Below the pieces are notes generated by a model. The model did no database searches. It was not told where the DNA came from and saw nothing but the letters and a program-made list of their open reading frames with translations. Of a stretch of 64,000 nt of DNA, positions 20,714 to 29,089 are shown piece by piece; position 1 is the stretch's first letter; each line of letters starts with the position of its first letter. Origin of the DNA: Sphingomonadales bacterium 12-68-11 (GTDB lineage Bacteria; Pseudomonadota; Alphaproteobacteria; Sphingomonadales; Sphingomonadaceae). The translations under genes and the position numbers were made by a program. Location of the stretch: positions 124,001-188,000 of the forward strand of contig NCCV01000003.1 of NCBI GenBank assembly GCA_002279825.1, given 5' to 3'.

Positions 20714-21703
20714 ATGGCCAAGGTCGTCCGCATTCACACGCTCGGCGGGCCCGAGGTGCTCCAGATCGAGGACCTCGAAGTCGCCGCGCCCGGGCCCGGC
20801 GAAGTCCGAATCCGGGTCGAAGCGGTCGGCCTCAACCGCTCGGAGGCGATGTACCGCGCCGGCCGCTATCCGGTCTCGCCGCACCTCCCCAGCCTGATCG
20901 GCTACGAGGGCGTCGGCACGATCGAAGCGCTCGGCGACGGGGTGAACGGCTTTACGGTCGGACAGCGGGTCTGCGTGCTGCCGATGATCAGCCAGGGGCA
21001 ATACGGAATCTGGGCCGAGCAGGCGATCGTCCCCGCGCGCATCCTGTTGCCCGCCCCGCCCGGCCTCACGCCGGCCGAGGCGGCGTCGATCTGGATGCAG
21101 TACATGACCGCCTATGCGCTGATCGAGGTGGCCGAAATCGGCATCGGCGACGGGGTAATCGTGCGCGCGGCGTCTTCCAGCGTCGGCATAGCCGCGATCC
21201 AGCTCGCCAACTGGGCCGGCTCGGTCTCGATCGCCTGCACCCGCACGCACGCCAAGGCCGACGCCCTGGTCGAACAGGGCGCCGCGCACGTCATCGCGAC
21301 CGAGGAGGAAGACCTCGTCGAACGGGTGATGGAGATCACGGGCGGCAAAGGCGCGCGCACCGCGTTCGATCCTGTCGGCGGGCCCTATGTGGACACCCTC
21401 GCCCGCGCGCTCGCGCCGCGCGGTATCCTGTTCATCTACGGCGGCCTGAGCGAGCAGCCGACGCCTTACCCGCACTGGCCCTGCGCGATGAAGGGCCTGT
21501 CGATGCGCGGCTGGGTGGCGAGCGAGATCTGGAACCACCCGCATCGCTACCAGGCGGCGCAGGCCAAGATCCTCCAGGGCCTCGCCGGCGGCCAGCTCCG
21601 CCCGGTGATCGCCAAGACCTTCCACGGGCTCGAGCAGCTCGGCGCGGCCAATGCGTTCCTCGAATCGAACCAGCAAGTCGGGAAAGTGGTGGTGACGCTA
21701 TGA
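20714..21703 (+). CDS. Zinc-free MDR family oxidoreductase (quinone oxidoreductase-like)
   Basis: Medium-chain dehydrogenase/reductase of 329 residues. The N-terminal GroES-like fold is followed by a Rossmann domain with an SSSVGIAAIQLA nucleotide-binding turn. The Cys/His zinc ligands of alcohol dehydrogenases are absent, which places it with NADPH-dependent quinone or enone reductases. The start is ATG 20714, preceded by GGGAGAGAGC; an in-frame ATG at 20669 lacks such a site. It overlaps the esterase start by ATGA, so the two are coupled. A role in reducing a product released by the esterase is plausible but unproven. Confidence 0.85.
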   Translation: MAKVVRIHTLGGPEVLQIEDLEVAAPGPGEVRIRVEAVGLNRSEAMYRAGRYPVSPHLPSLIGYEGVGTIEALGDGVNGFTVGQRVCVLPMISQGQYGIWAEQAIVPARILLPAPPGLTPAEAASIWMQYMTAYALIEVAEIGIGDGVIVRAASSSVGIAAIQLANWAGSVSIACTRTHAKADALVEQGAAHVIATEEEDLVERVMEITGGKGARTAFDPVGGPYVDTLARALAPRGILFIYGGLSEQPTPYPHWPCAMKGLSMRGWVASEIWNHPHRYQAAQAKILQGLAGGQLRPVIAKTFHGLEQLGAANAFLESNQQVGKVVVTL

Positions 21704-23289
21704 TCGGACAGAATTCGCGCCGCAGAACGGCTCTGGTCGCGGCGCTGCTCGCCGGCGCGGTCACTTTCCCCGCGCCAGGCGTGTCGCAGACGGCATCTGC
21801 CGCGCAGCGCTGCGAACGCATGATCGGCACCGAACTCCGCCCCGGCCTGACCGTGACCGCCGCCCGGCACCTGGCCGCGTCAGCGGCCCGGCCCGCCGCG
21901 GGCCCTGGCGCGCCGCCCGCCCCCGCACTGCCCGCGCATTGCCGCCTGGAAGGGACGATCGATCCGCACAAGGGCACCGACGGCAAGGACTACGCGATCG
22001 GCTTCGCGCTCGCGCTGCCCGATACCTGGAACGGCCGGTTCCTGCTGCAGGGCGGCGGCGGGCTCAACGGCAGTGTTGGGCAGCCGATCGGGCCGGTCGC
22101 ATCGGGCGAGCGCTCCGCCCTCGCGCGCGGGTTCGCGGTGATCAGCCACGACAGCGGCCACAAGGGGGCGGGGTTCGACGACAGCTTCATGAGCGACCAA
22201 CGCGCGGCGCTGAACTTCGCCGAAGCCTCGGTGCGCACGGTGACGCTCGACGGCAAGGCACTGACCGAGCGCTTCTACGGCCGCAAGATCGACCACAGCT
22301 ACATGACCGGCTGCTCGACCGGCGGGCGCGAGGGGATGCTCGCCGCGCAGCGCTATCCCGAGCTATTCGACGGCATCGTGGTCGGCGCGCCGGCGATGCG
22401 GACCGGGCATTCCAACCTCGCGATCGAATGGGCCGCGGTGCAGTTCAACCAGTCCGCTCCGCGCGATGCGCAAGGGCTGCCGCTGGTCGAGCGCATTTTC
22501 TCGGCGAGCGACCGCACCGCGATCGTCGGCGGGCTGCTCAAGCAGTGCGACGCGCTCGACGGGCGGGCCGACGGGATGGTCATGAACGTCGCGCAGTGCC
22601 GCTTCCGCCCTGCCGAGCTGCAGTGCCGCGGCGAGAAAGCCGACGGCTGCCTGAGCGGGGCGCAAGTCACGGCGCTCGAGCGCGCCTTCGCCGGCCCCAA
22701 GGATGCGGCCGGCGATCCGATCTACGTGCCGGTGCCGTTCGATACCGGCATCGCCTTCACCGGCCCGGGCCTGCCCGGCTACCTGCCGACCGGTACGCCG
22801 GGCGTGTTCGGCCCAGCGACTCGCGCGTTGACGATCGCCATCGACGCGCGGCTGCGCGCGGTGGAAGCCGACGCGGCGCAGCGCCTGACCGACACGCATG
22901 TCTGGACCGACCTCGACACCTTCCTCGGAAGAGGCGGCAAGCTGCTGATGTTCCACGGCGTCAGCGACCCGTGGTTCTCGGCGTTCGATAGCTGGGACTG
23001 GTGGCAGCGCGCCGCCGCCACCAACGGCGCGAGCTTCACCGAGGCCAGCCGCTACTACATGATCCCGGGGATGATGCACTGCCAGGGCGGCAATGCCTTC
23101 GACCGGTTCGACCTGCTCGGCCCGCTGGTCGACTGGGTCGAGCAGGGCAAGGCGCCCGACCGCCCGCTCGCGAGCCGCGCGAACGGCAGCGGCGCGGTCC
23201 CGCTGTGCCCTCACCCGGGCTATCCGCACTATGTCTCGGGCGATCCGGCCAAGCCCGAAAGCTACCAGTGCCGCTCGCCCGCGAGCTGA
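21700..23289 (+). CDS. Tannase/feruloyl esterase family hydrolase
   Basis: Secreted serine esterase of 529 residues with an N-terminal signal peptide (cleavage likely near SQTASA). The family's CS-D-HC arrangement is visible. The nucleophile Ser206 follows Cys205 in GCSTGGRE, the acid is in FHGVSDPWF, and the catalytic His precedes a Cys in MMHCQGG; the two Cys usually form a disulfide that ties the triad together. Relatives cleave galloyl, feruloyl or other aromatic esters. The start ATG overlaps the upstream oxidoreductase stop. It sits downstream of a TonB-dependent receptor, which suggests uptake and hydrolysis of a phenolic ester. The substrate is unknown. Confidence 0.88.
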   Translation: MIGQNSRRRTALVAALLAGAVTFPAPGVSQTASAAQRCERMIGTELRPGLTVTAARHLAASAARPAAGPGAPPAPALPAHCRLEGTIDPHKGTDGKDYAIGFALALPDTWNGRFLLQGGGGLNGSVGQPIGPVASGERSALARGFAVISHDSGHKGAGFDDSFMSDQRAALNFAEASVRTVTLDGKALTERFYGRKIDHSYMTGCSTGGREGMLAAQRYPELFDGIVVGAPAMRTGHSNLAIEWAAVQFNQSAPRDAQGLPLVERIFSASDRTAIVGGLLKQCDALDGRADGMVMNVAQCRFRPAELQCRGEKADGCLSGAQVTALERAFAGPKDAAGDPIYVPVPFDTGIAFTGPGLPGYLPTGTPGVFGPATRALTIAIDARLRAVEADAAQRLTDTHVWTDLDTFLGRGGKLLMFHGVSDPWFSAFDSWDWWQRAAATNGASFTEASRYYMIPGMMHCQGGNAFDRFDLLGPLVDWVEQGKAPDRPLASRANGSGAVPLCPHPGYPHYVSGDPAKPESYQCRSPAS

Positions 23290-23368
23290 CATCCAAACCC
23301 GGGCGAAAGACGTTCGGCGGAAGCCCGCTTGCGCTCAAGGAGCGCGAAGCGCGGTAGCGCAGAGAAGA

Positions 23369-23445
23369 TGGTGCGCCCGGCGGGATTCGAACCCACGGCC
23401 CCCGGATTAGGAATCCGATGCTCTATCCTGCTGAGCTACGGGCGC
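23369..23445 (-). tRNA. tRNA-Arg (anticodon CCT)
   Basis: 77-base tRNA including an encoded CCA. The acceptor strands GCGCCCG and CGGGCGC pair fully. The D-arm has GCTC/GAGC. The anticodon stem TCGGA/TCCGG closes the loop TTCCTAA, giving CCT, which reads AGG. The T-arm GTGGG-TTCGAAT-CCCGC is canonical. It is transcribed leftward, between the esterase stop and the DUF1178 gene. tRNA genes can serve as integration sites, but no integrase or direct repeat is visible. Confidence 0.97.
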
Positions 23446-23498
23446 CCCGCCCGCGCGTTTAGGTGAGCGGAAGCGCGCGCGCAATCGGCGCAGGCGGA

Positions 23499-23997
23499 TC
23501 AGTTCATCTCGTCGGGCGGGGCCACGGGGAACGGCAGCGGGGCGACCGGAATGCCTTCTTCGAACAGCGCGCGGGCTTCGTCGGCCGTGGCCTGGCCGTG
23601 GATCGTCGCGGGATCGCGCTCGCCGTAGTGCATGGCCCGCGACTGCTCGGCGAAAGCGTCGCCGACCCAGGTCGAATCGCGCAGCGCGCGCGCCTGTGCC
23701 TCGGCCAGCTTGCCGAGCGCTTCGGCGACTTCCTTCCGGCGGCAGCGGGCCGCGTTTCATGACGGTCGTGTCGGCGCCGGGCCGAGCCGGCGCGTGTCGC
23801 CCGCCGCGCGCGGGATCGGGCGCGCAGTTGCCCTTGCGGGGGACCGCCGGCGCCATCGGCGCCTTGGCCACTGCGCCAGAGCCGCACACCGGGCACGCGA
23901 CCATTCCGCGCGCCTGCTGCCCGGCAAAGTCGTCCGAGGACCCGAACCACCCCTCGAAGCGGTGGCCATGGTCGCAGGCAAGGTCGTAAACGATCAT
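23499..23997 (-). pseudogene. DUF1178 family protein, frameshifted
   Basis: The N-terminal half in one frame reads MIVYDLACDHGHRFEGWFGS and continues with CPVCGSG, the CxxC zinc-type motif of DUF1178. The conserved C-terminal half (EVAEALGKLAEAQARAL to PLPFPVAPPDEMN, stop at 23499-23501) lies in the frame shifted by one. The switch falls at 23731-23738 (minus-strand GGAAGGAA), where removing one G would give PLPPEEVAEALGKL, the expected family sequence. The rejoined length of about 165 residues is normal for the family, so this is one gene with a single-base insertion. It could be a true mutation or a sequencing error. It starts seven bases after the nitrilase-family gene. The family function is unknown. 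Confidence 0.8.
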
Positions 23998-24004
23998 GAC
24001 AATT

Positions 24005-24826
24005 TCATGTAAGCAGCGCGCGCCGGTTGGCAAGGCTGGGGAGCTGCGCGCGCACGTCGAAGATCCGCCGCGGATCGATCTGCGCGAAGCCCAGCCCGGC
24101 CGCCTCGCCGCCCATGTCGAGCACGACTTCGCCCCACGGATCCACCACCAGCGAATGGCCGTAAGTGCGCCGCCCGTCGGCATGCTCGCCGACTTGCGCG
24201 GCGCTGATCACGTAAGCGCTCGCCTCGACCGCGCGGGCGCGCTGCAGCAGGTGCCAGTGCGCCCGGCCGGTCGGCACGGTGAACGCCGCGGGGATCGCGA
24301 TGGCGTCGCAGGAGTGCCGCCCAAGGGCTTCGAACAGCGCGGGAAAACGGATGTCGTAGCAGACCGTCAGGCCGAGCCGGCCGACCGGGGTATCGTCCAC
24401 CGCCACCACGCTCTCGCCCGGGGCATAGGCCGCCGATTCGCGCCACGCCTCGCCGCTCGCGAGCTGCACGTCGAACATGTGGATCTTGTCGTAACGCGCC
24501 GCGATCGTGCCGTCGGGCGCGATGACGAACGAGCGGTTGGCCCAGCGCCCGTCCTCCCGCGCCACGGCGAGCGAACCGAGCGCGACCCAGATGCCCTGCC
24601 CCGCGGCCGCCTCGCGCACCGCCGCGAGCACCGGATTGGCGGCCTCCGCCACGATATGCGGCGTGGCGCGCGCGCGGTCCTTGTCGAGCAGCCCCGACAT
24701 CTCGGGGGTAAACAGCATCGCCGCGCCCTCGCCCGCTGCCCGCTCGACCGCCGCGACGAGCGCGGCCGCGTTGGCGGCCGGATCGATCCCGGCGGTCATC
24801 TGCAGCAGGGCGATCCTGGTGCTCAC
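24005..24826 (-). CDS. Nitrilase-superfamily carbon-nitrogen hydrolase
   Basis: Hydrolase of 273 residues with the catalytic triad of the nitrilase superfamily: Glu42 (FTPEMSG), Lys114 (YDKIHMFDV) and Cys156 (VCYDIRFP). The pattern fits the Nit1/Nit2 branch, whose members hydrolyse omega-amidated dicarboxylates or deaminated glutathione. That identity would fit the adjacent glutaredoxin, but it is inference. The start is GTG 24826, overlapping the glutaredoxin stop as GTGA; the frame is open further upstream only as a shadow. The DUF1178 gene follows after seven bases. The three genes form one operon with glutaredoxin first. Confidence 0.88.
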   Translation of the reverse strand: MSTRIALLQMTAGIDPAANAAALVAAVERAAGEGAAMLFTPEMSGLLDKDRARATPHIVAEAANPVLAAVREAAAGQGIWVALGSLAVAREDGRWANRSFVIAPDGTIAARYDKIHMFDVQLASGEAWRESAAYAPGESVVAVDDTPVGRLGLTVCYDIRFPALFEALGRHSCDAIAIPAAFTVPTGRAHWHLLQRARAVEASAYVISAAQVGEHADGRRTYGHSLVVDPWGEVVLDMGGEAAGLGFAQIDPRRIFDVRAQLPSLANRRALLT

Positions 24827-25086
24827 CGGCCCAGCAAAGCGTCGAGTTCGCCGGCCGCGTCGAGCCGCGCCAGATCGTCGGAGCCGCCGATCGCGCGGTC
24901 GTCGATGAAGATCTGCGGCACCGTGGCGTAGTCGGGCTTGCGCGCGCGCAGCGCGGTCTTGTCGGGCCCGCCCATCGTGATGTCGTATTCGGTGAACGCC
25001 ACGCCCTTGCTTTCGAGCAGCCGCTTGGCGCGCGCGCAGTAGCCGCAGAACATCTTGGTGTAGATTTCGACTTTCGGCTGGCTCAC
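24823..25086 (-). CDS. grxC: Glutaredoxin 3
   Basis: Thiol-disulfide oxidoreductase of 87 residues with the dithiol active site CGYC at residues 14-17 (the common form is CPYC). The cis-proline motif TVPQIFID and the GGSDDL glutathione-binding motif follow. It reduces disulfides with glutathione. It is the first gene of the grxC-nitrilase-DUF1178 operon, an order I recall as common in alphaproteobacteria. It diverges from the small heat-shock gene, sharing a 161-base region that carries the heat-shock promoter on the other strand. Confidence 0.93.
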   Translation of the reverse strand: MSQPKVEIYTKMFCGYCARAKRLLESKGVAFTEYDITMGGPDKTALRARKPDYATVPQIFIDDRAIGGSDDLARLDAAGELDALLGR

Positions 25087-25121
25087 GCGAAAATCCCTTC
25101 GTTGCAGCGGTTTCGGGATCC

Positions 25122-25149
25122 CTTGAAGGGCCCTTCGGCGAACCTATGT
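25122..25149 (+). promoter_or_regulatory. RpoH (sigma-32) promoter of the small heat-shock gene
   Basis: CTTG at 25122-25125, 17 bases, then CCTATGT at 25143-25149. This matches the alphaproteobacterial RpoH consensus CTTG-N17/18-CYTATNT exactly. Transcription would start near 25156, giving a leader of about 90 bases before the ATG at 25248. That is a usual length for ROSE leaders. Confidence 0.8.
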
Positions 25150-25156
25150 AGCAATC

Positions 25157-25247
25157 GTCGCAGCGCGCCGCGAGGGCGTTGCGGCTCGGGATGCCGCCAT
25201 GCGGGCCCCGGAGACCGTTCAAATTGCTCATTGGAGGATTTGTTGCG
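25157..25247 (+). promoter_or_regulatory. ROSE-like RNA thermometer in the hsp20 leader
   Basis: The last hairpin covers 25221-25241. AAATTGCTC pairs with GAGGATTT around the loop ATTG, and G25226 is left bulged opposite the U-G/C-G step. The TTGCT motif facing the AGGA of the Shine-Dalgarno sequence, with one unpaired G, is the hallmark of ROSE thermometers. An upstream stem GCCGC/GCGGC at about 25173-25191 could be a second hairpin. Heating would melt the structure and open the ribosome-binding site. This was read by eye and not folded computationally. Confidence 0.7.
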
Positions 25248-25721
25248 ATGACCCGTTTCGACTTTACCCCTTACCGCCGTTCCACCGTCGGCTTCGACCG
25301 GCTGTTCGACTTGCTCGAAGGCCAGGCCCGCAGCAACGCCGCCGGCGACAACTATCCGCCCTTCAACATCGAGCGCCGCGGCGACGACAGCTATCGCATC
25401 ACGCTCGCAGTGGCGGGCTTCCGCTCGCCCGACATCGACATCACCGCGCAGCAGAATCTGCTCATCGTGCAAGGCCGCAAGCGCGAGGATGAGACGACCG
25501 GCGAGATGGTCCATGTCGGGATCGCCAACCGCGGCTTCGAGCGCCGCTTCGAGCTGGCCGACTTCGTCCGCGTCGAACATGCCGATCTCGCGGACGGACT
25601 GCTGGTGATCGATCTGGTGCGCGAAGTGCCCGAGGCTATGAAGCCGCGCAAGATCGCGATCGGTGGCCAGCCGACTCTTCAGGCGGTCGAAACCGACACA
25701 CCGCGCGCCGACGCCGCCTGA
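25248..25721 (+). CDS. Small heat-shock protein (Hsp20/IbpA family)
   Basis: ATP-independent holdase of 157 residues. The N-terminus MTRFDFTPYRRSTVGFDRLF is typical of class A alphaproteobacterial IbpA-like proteins. An alpha-crystallin domain covers about residues 35-130, with FRSPDIDITAQQNLLIVQG and the GIANRGFERRFELAD strand. The C-terminus PRKIAI carries the I-x-I motif used for oligomer assembly. The start is ATG 25248, ten bases after GGAGGA, which is also the sequence masked by the ROSE-like hairpin. An RpoH promoter lies upstream, so heat should act on both transcription and translation. Confidence 0.93.
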   Translation: MTRFDFTPYRRSTVGFDRLFDLLEGQARSNAAGDNYPPFNIERRGDDSYRITLAVAGFRSPDIDITAQQNLLIVQGRKREDETTGEMVHVGIANRGFERRFELADFVRVEHADLADGLLVIDLVREVPEAMKPRKIAIGGQPTLQAVETDTPRADAA

Positions 25722-25749
25722 GGCAAAGCAGCCTAACCTGACCACGTTC

Positions 25750-25779
25750 GGGGGCGGAACAGCACGCTGTTCCGCCCCC
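25750..25779 (+). terminator. Strong hairpin after hsp20
   Basis: Perfect 14-base inverted repeat GGGGGCGGAACAGC / GCTGTTCCGCCCCC separated by two bases, 28 bases after the hsp20 stop. It lacks a T-run on either side, so it may be a bidirectional or rho-assisted stop, or an mRNA 3' end stabiliser. The remaining bases up to the pyrG stop at 26011 hold nothing I can recognise. Confidence 0.55.
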
Positions 25780-26010
25780 TCGACGCCGGTAGCGCCGACC
25801 CGCGCTCCGTCATGGCCGTCCGGGTCGCAAGAGACGGCCTTGCCGAAGCAGCAAGACCGTGCCGGACGCGCCCAGCGGCGTCAGCGTGCTGCGCGGACGA
25901 TTTCGCGCGCGCCGGTCGGAACTTGATGTTCGTTAAAGTCGAGGGCTACGGCTGCGACCGGCGCGAGGCAAGGTGTTTTTCCGCGCGGGCCGGCGCGGGA
26001 CTCGCGCGCC

Positions 26011-27645
26011 TCAGACCAGGCGCGACTGGTGCAGCGCGGCGGCGATGAAGCCGGCGAACAGCGGGTGCGGATCGAACGGCTTGCTCTTGAGCTCGGGGTG
26101 GAACTGGACCCCGATGAACCACGGGTGGTCGGGCCGCTCGACGATCTCGGGCAGCAGCCCGTCGGGCGACATGCCGGAGAACACCAGGCCGCCCTTTTCG
26201 AGCGGGTCGCGATAGGCCGAGTTGACCTCGTAACGGTGGCGGTGGCGTTCGGAGATCATAGCCGCGCCATCGTACATCCGCGACACGTGGCTATTGCCCG
26301 ACAGCACTGCCTCGTAAGCGCCCAGCCGCATGGTGCCGCCGAGATCGCCTTCGGCGGAGCGCTGCTGGAGCCCTTCGGCGCTCATCCACTCGGTGATGAT
26401 CCCGACTACGGGTTCCGCGGTCGGGCCGAACTCGGTCGAGGACGCCTCGGCGATGCCGGCGGTGTTCCGCGCGGCTTCGATGCAGGCCATCTGCATGCCG
26501 AGGCAGATACCGAAGAACGGCACGCCGCGCTCGCGCGCGAACCGCACGCTGGCGATCTTGCCTTCCGAGCCGCGCTCGCCAAACCCGCCGGGCACCAGGA
26601 TCGCGTGCATCGGCTCAAGCTGAGCGGCAATCGCCGAATCGTCCTGCTCGAATACTTCGGCGTCGATCCAGCGGATGTTGACCTTGACCCGGTTGGCCAT
26701 GCCGCCGTGGACCAGCGCTTCGTTGAGCGACTTGTAGGCGTCGGGCAGGCCGACATACTTGCCGACCACCGCGATCGTCACCTCGCCTTCGGGGTTATTG
26801 TAGCGGTCGACGATGTCCGCCCACCGGGCGAGATTGGGCTCGGGAGTTTCAAGACCGAAATGGTGCAGCACTTCGGCGTCGAGCCCTTCGACGTGGTACT
26901 GCTGCGGCACCGAATAGATGCTCGGCGCGTCGAGCGCCTGGATGACCGCCTCGGGCCGCACGTTGCAGAACAGCGCGATCTTGGCCCGCTCGGTCGCCGG
27001 GAGCGGATGCTCGCAGCGGCACAGCAGCAGATCGGGTTGGACCCCGAGGCTGGTCAGTTCGCGAACCGAGTGCTGGGTCGGCTTGGTCTTGAGTTCGCCC
27101 GCGGCCGAAATGTACGGCACCAGCGTGACGTGGATCACCGCCGTGCGTTCGCGCCCGAGCTCGTTGCGGAGCTGGCGGATCGCCTCGATGAACGGCAGGC
27201 TCTCGATGTCGCCGACGGTGCCGCCGATCTCGCACAGGATGAAATCGTGGTCGTCGGTCGCGGCGAGCGCGAATTCCTTGATCGCGTCGGTCACGTGCGG
27301 GATCACCTGCACGGTCGCGCCGAGGTAGTCGCCGCGCCGCTCGCGCTGGATGATGGTCTGGTAGATGCGCCCGCTGGTGACGTTGTCCGACTGGCGCGCC
27401 GAGACCCCGGTGAACCGCTCGTAATGGCCGAGGTCGAGATCGGTCTCAGCCCCGTCGTCGGTCACATAGACCTCGCCGTGCTGATAGGGGCTCATCGTCC
27501 CCGGATCGACGTTGAGGTAGGGGTCGAACTTGCGGATACGGACCTTGTAGCCGCGCGCCTGCAGCAGCGCCGCGAGGCTCGCCGCCATCAGCCCTTTGCC
27601 GAGCGAAGACACCACGCCGCCGGTAATGAAAATGAACCGCGCCAT
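26011..27645 (-). CDS. pyrG: CTP synthase
   Basis: Makes CTP from UTP, ATP and glutamine; the last step of pyrimidine nucleotide synthesis. The N-terminal synthetase domain has the P-loop-like [10 protein letters not shown] at residues 9-18 and the [13 protein letters not shown] region. The C-terminal class I glutamine amidotransferase has the nucleophile in FFGICLGMQ and the His/Glu pair in [11 protein letters not shown]. The 544-residue length is standard. It is the last gene of tpiA-secG-pyrG on the minus strand and converges on hsp20. Confidence 0.97.
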   Translation of the reverse strand: MARFIFITGGVVSSLGKGLMAASLAALLQARGYKVRIRKFDPYLNVDPGTMSPYQHGEVYVTDDGAETDLDLGHYERFTGVSARQSDNVTSGRIYQTIIQRERRGDYLGATVQVIPHVTDAIKEFALAATDDHDFILCEIGGTVGDIESLPFIEAIRQLRNELGRERTAVIHVTLVPYISAAGELKTKPTQHSVRELTSLGVQPDLLLCRCEHPLPATERAKIALFCNVRPEAVIQALDAPSIYSVPQQYHVEGLDAEVLHHFGLETPEPNLARWADIVDRYNNPEGEVTIAVVGKYVGLPDAYKSLNEALVHGGMANRVKVNIRWIDAEVFEQDDSAIAAQLEPMHAILVPGGFGERGSEGKIASVRFARERGVPFFGICLGMQMACIEAARNTAGIAEASSTEFGPTAEPVVGIITEWMSAEGLQQRSAEGDLGGTMRLGAYEAVLSGNSHVSRMYDGAAMISERHRHRYEVNSAYRDPLEKGGLVFSGMSPDGLLPEIVERPDHPWFIGVQFHPELKSKPFDPHPLFAGFIAAALHQSRLV

Positions 27646-27742
27646 GGGCCTTGGGCCTTAAGCCTCGTCGGGGATTCGGTGCAAGCGCCGATCGGCCTGA
27701 TTTGCACAGGCCACGACGGTTTGCGGCGATGAAGGCTGGTGC

Positions 27743-28159
27743 TTACTGGGCGCCCGACAGCGGATCGTCAGCCGGCGCAGGCGGAGCCGCGGCCGGTGCC
27801 TGGCCGCCAACCGGGGCGAGCGGATCGGCGACCGGCGCGAGCGGATCGGGCGCGCCCGGCGCCGCGCCGCCCGCCGGAGCGGTCCGGCGCTCGAGCGAAT
27901 CGTCGATCTCGCCGCTCGACGAGGTGGTGTTGACCGCGACAGCCGCCAGTACGATCGCCAGCGTCACGAACAGGACCGCGAGCCACTTGGTCGTGCGGGT
28001 CAGGAAATCGGCCGCGCCGCGCGCGCTCATCAGCCCGCCGGGGCTGCCGCCGCCGCCCAGGCCCAGCCCGCCGCCTTCCGACCGCTGCATCAGGACCACG
28101 CCGACCAAGGCGGCGGCGACGATCGCCTGGATGATGCTGAGAAACAGGAACAGCGACAT
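27743..28159 (-). CDS. secG: Preprotein translocase subunit SecG
   Basis: Small membrane subunit of the SecYEG channel. The first helix is about residues 3-22. The conserved RSEGGGLGLGGGGSPGG loop follows (about 26-42), then LTRTTKWLAVLFVTLAIVL as the second helix. The protein has 138 residues, longer than the roughly 75-110 of many SecG proteins. The extra part is a Pro/Ala/Asp-rich tail with the near-repeat DPLAPVADPLAPVGG. Its ribosome-binding site (AAGGT) overlaps the TAA stop of tpiA nine bases upstream, so the genes are coupled. The tail looks disordered, with no recognised role. Confidence 0.9.
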   Translation of the reverse strand: MSLFLFLSIIQAIVAAALVGVVLMQRSEGGGLGLGGGGSPGGLMSARGAADFLTRTTKWLAVLFVTLAIVLAAVAVNTTSSSGEIDDSLERRTAPAGGAAPGAPDPLAPVADPLAPVGGQAPAAAPPAPADDPLSGAQ

Positions 28160-28168
28160 GCGGGTACC

Positions 28169-29089
28169 TTACAATGGTTCGGGCGTGGCATTTAGGCGCG
28201 CTCGGCGCGCACGGCAAGCTCGCGGCACGCGCAGTCCTTCGAGATGGGCCTTCGACAAGCTCAGTCCCTCCTCAGGATGAGCGGAAGATGGATCCTTACC
28301 GCTCATCCTGAGGAGCGGCTGAGGAGCCGCGAAGCGGCGTCGCGGCTCGGCCGCGGCGACGATGATGCCGAGGAAGCTCTCGGCGGTCAGGCTGGCGCCT
28401 CCGACCAGCGCGCCGTCGACTTCGTCGGCCGCGAGCAGCTCGGCGGCGTTGTCGGGCTTGACCGAGCCGCCGTAGAGGATGCGCACGGCATCGGCGCCCG
28501 CGCCATAGATCGCTTCGAGGCGGGCGCGGATCGAACGGTGCATGGCGGTGACGTCGGCGATCGTGGGAGTACGGCCGGTGCCGATCGCCCAGACCGGTTC
28601 GTAGGCCACGGTCACTTTGTCGGCCGCGCCTTCCGCCTGCGGAAGCGAGCCGGCGAGCTGCGCGGCCACGACCGCCTCGGCCTCGCCCGCGTCGCGCTGC
28701 GCTTCGGTCTCGCCGACGCAGACGATCACGCCCAGGCCGACAGCGATCGCGGCTTCGGCCTTGGCCTTGATCAGCGCGTCGCTCTCGCCGTGGTCGGCGC
28801 GGCGCTCGCTATGGCCGACGATCACGAAATCGGCGCCGGCATCCTTGAGCATCGCCGCCGACACGTCGCCGGTATGTGCGCCGCCGTCGGCGGGGTGGCA
28901 ATCTTGCGCGCCGACGCCGATCAGGCTGGCTTCGAGGCGGGTCGCATGAATCAGCGTGTGCGGCGGGGCGAGCGCGACATCCGCCTTGGGCAGCCGCTCC
29001 GCCGCGCGGTCGATCGCGCGCGCCTCGGCCAGCATCGCGCGGGTGCCGTGCATCTTCCAGTTTCCGACGATATACGGGCGCTTGGCCAT
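28169..29089 (-). CDS. tpiA: Triose-phosphate isomerase with repeat-derived C-terminal tail
   Basis: Interconverts glyceraldehyde-3-phosphate and dihydroxyacetone phosphate. Residues 1 to about 248 form the standard TIM barrel: GNWKMHG near the N-terminus, catalytic His in VIVGHSERR, catalytic Glu in [12 protein letters not shown], and phosphate loop [13 protein letters not shown] natural end would fall after [10 protein letters not shown]. The frame instead continues for 58 residues (28172-28345), most of them encoded by palindromic repeat copy B, before TAA. The start is ATG 29089 with AGGGA upstream; the 21 codons before it are not part of the protein. The tail is predicted to be unstructured and basic. 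Confidence 0.93.
   Translation of the reverse strand: MAKRPYIVGNWKMHGTRAMLAEARAIDRAAERLPKADVALAPPHTLIHATRLEASLIGVGAQDCHPADGGAHTGDVSAAMLKDAGADFVIVGHSERRADHGESDALIKAKAEAAIAVGLGVIVCVGETEAQRDAGEAEAVVAAQLAGSLPQAEGAADKVTVAYEPVWAIGTGRTPTIADVTAMHRSIRARLEAIYGAGADAVRILYGGSVKPDNAAELLAADEVDGALVGGASLTAESFLGIIVAAAEPRRRFAAPQPLLRMSGKDPSSAHPEEGLSLSKAHLEGLRVPRACRARRARLNATPEPL
28234..28345. repeat. Palindromic repeat element, copy B (inside tpiA)
   Basis: Shares GTCCTTCGAGATGGGCC and the core CTCCTCAGGATGAGCG / CGCTCATCCTGAGGAG with copies A and C. The outer right end is degenerate: it reads GGCTGAGGAGCCGCGAAGCG and lacks the final CGTCTCGAAGGAC. The element lies fully within the tpiA reading frame and is translated on the minus strand as a peptide containing [10 protein letters not shown]. 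It is therefore a repeat captured as coding sequence. Confidence 0.85.

Noticed and set aside
23369..23445. tRNA-Arg as an attachment site of an integrated element
   Set aside because: No integrase, no duplicated 3' tRNA end and only housekeeping-type genes are visible nearby.
26029..27732. 567-codon plus-strand ORF opposite pyrG
   Set aside because: pyrG on the minus strand has every family motif. The opposite frame has none.
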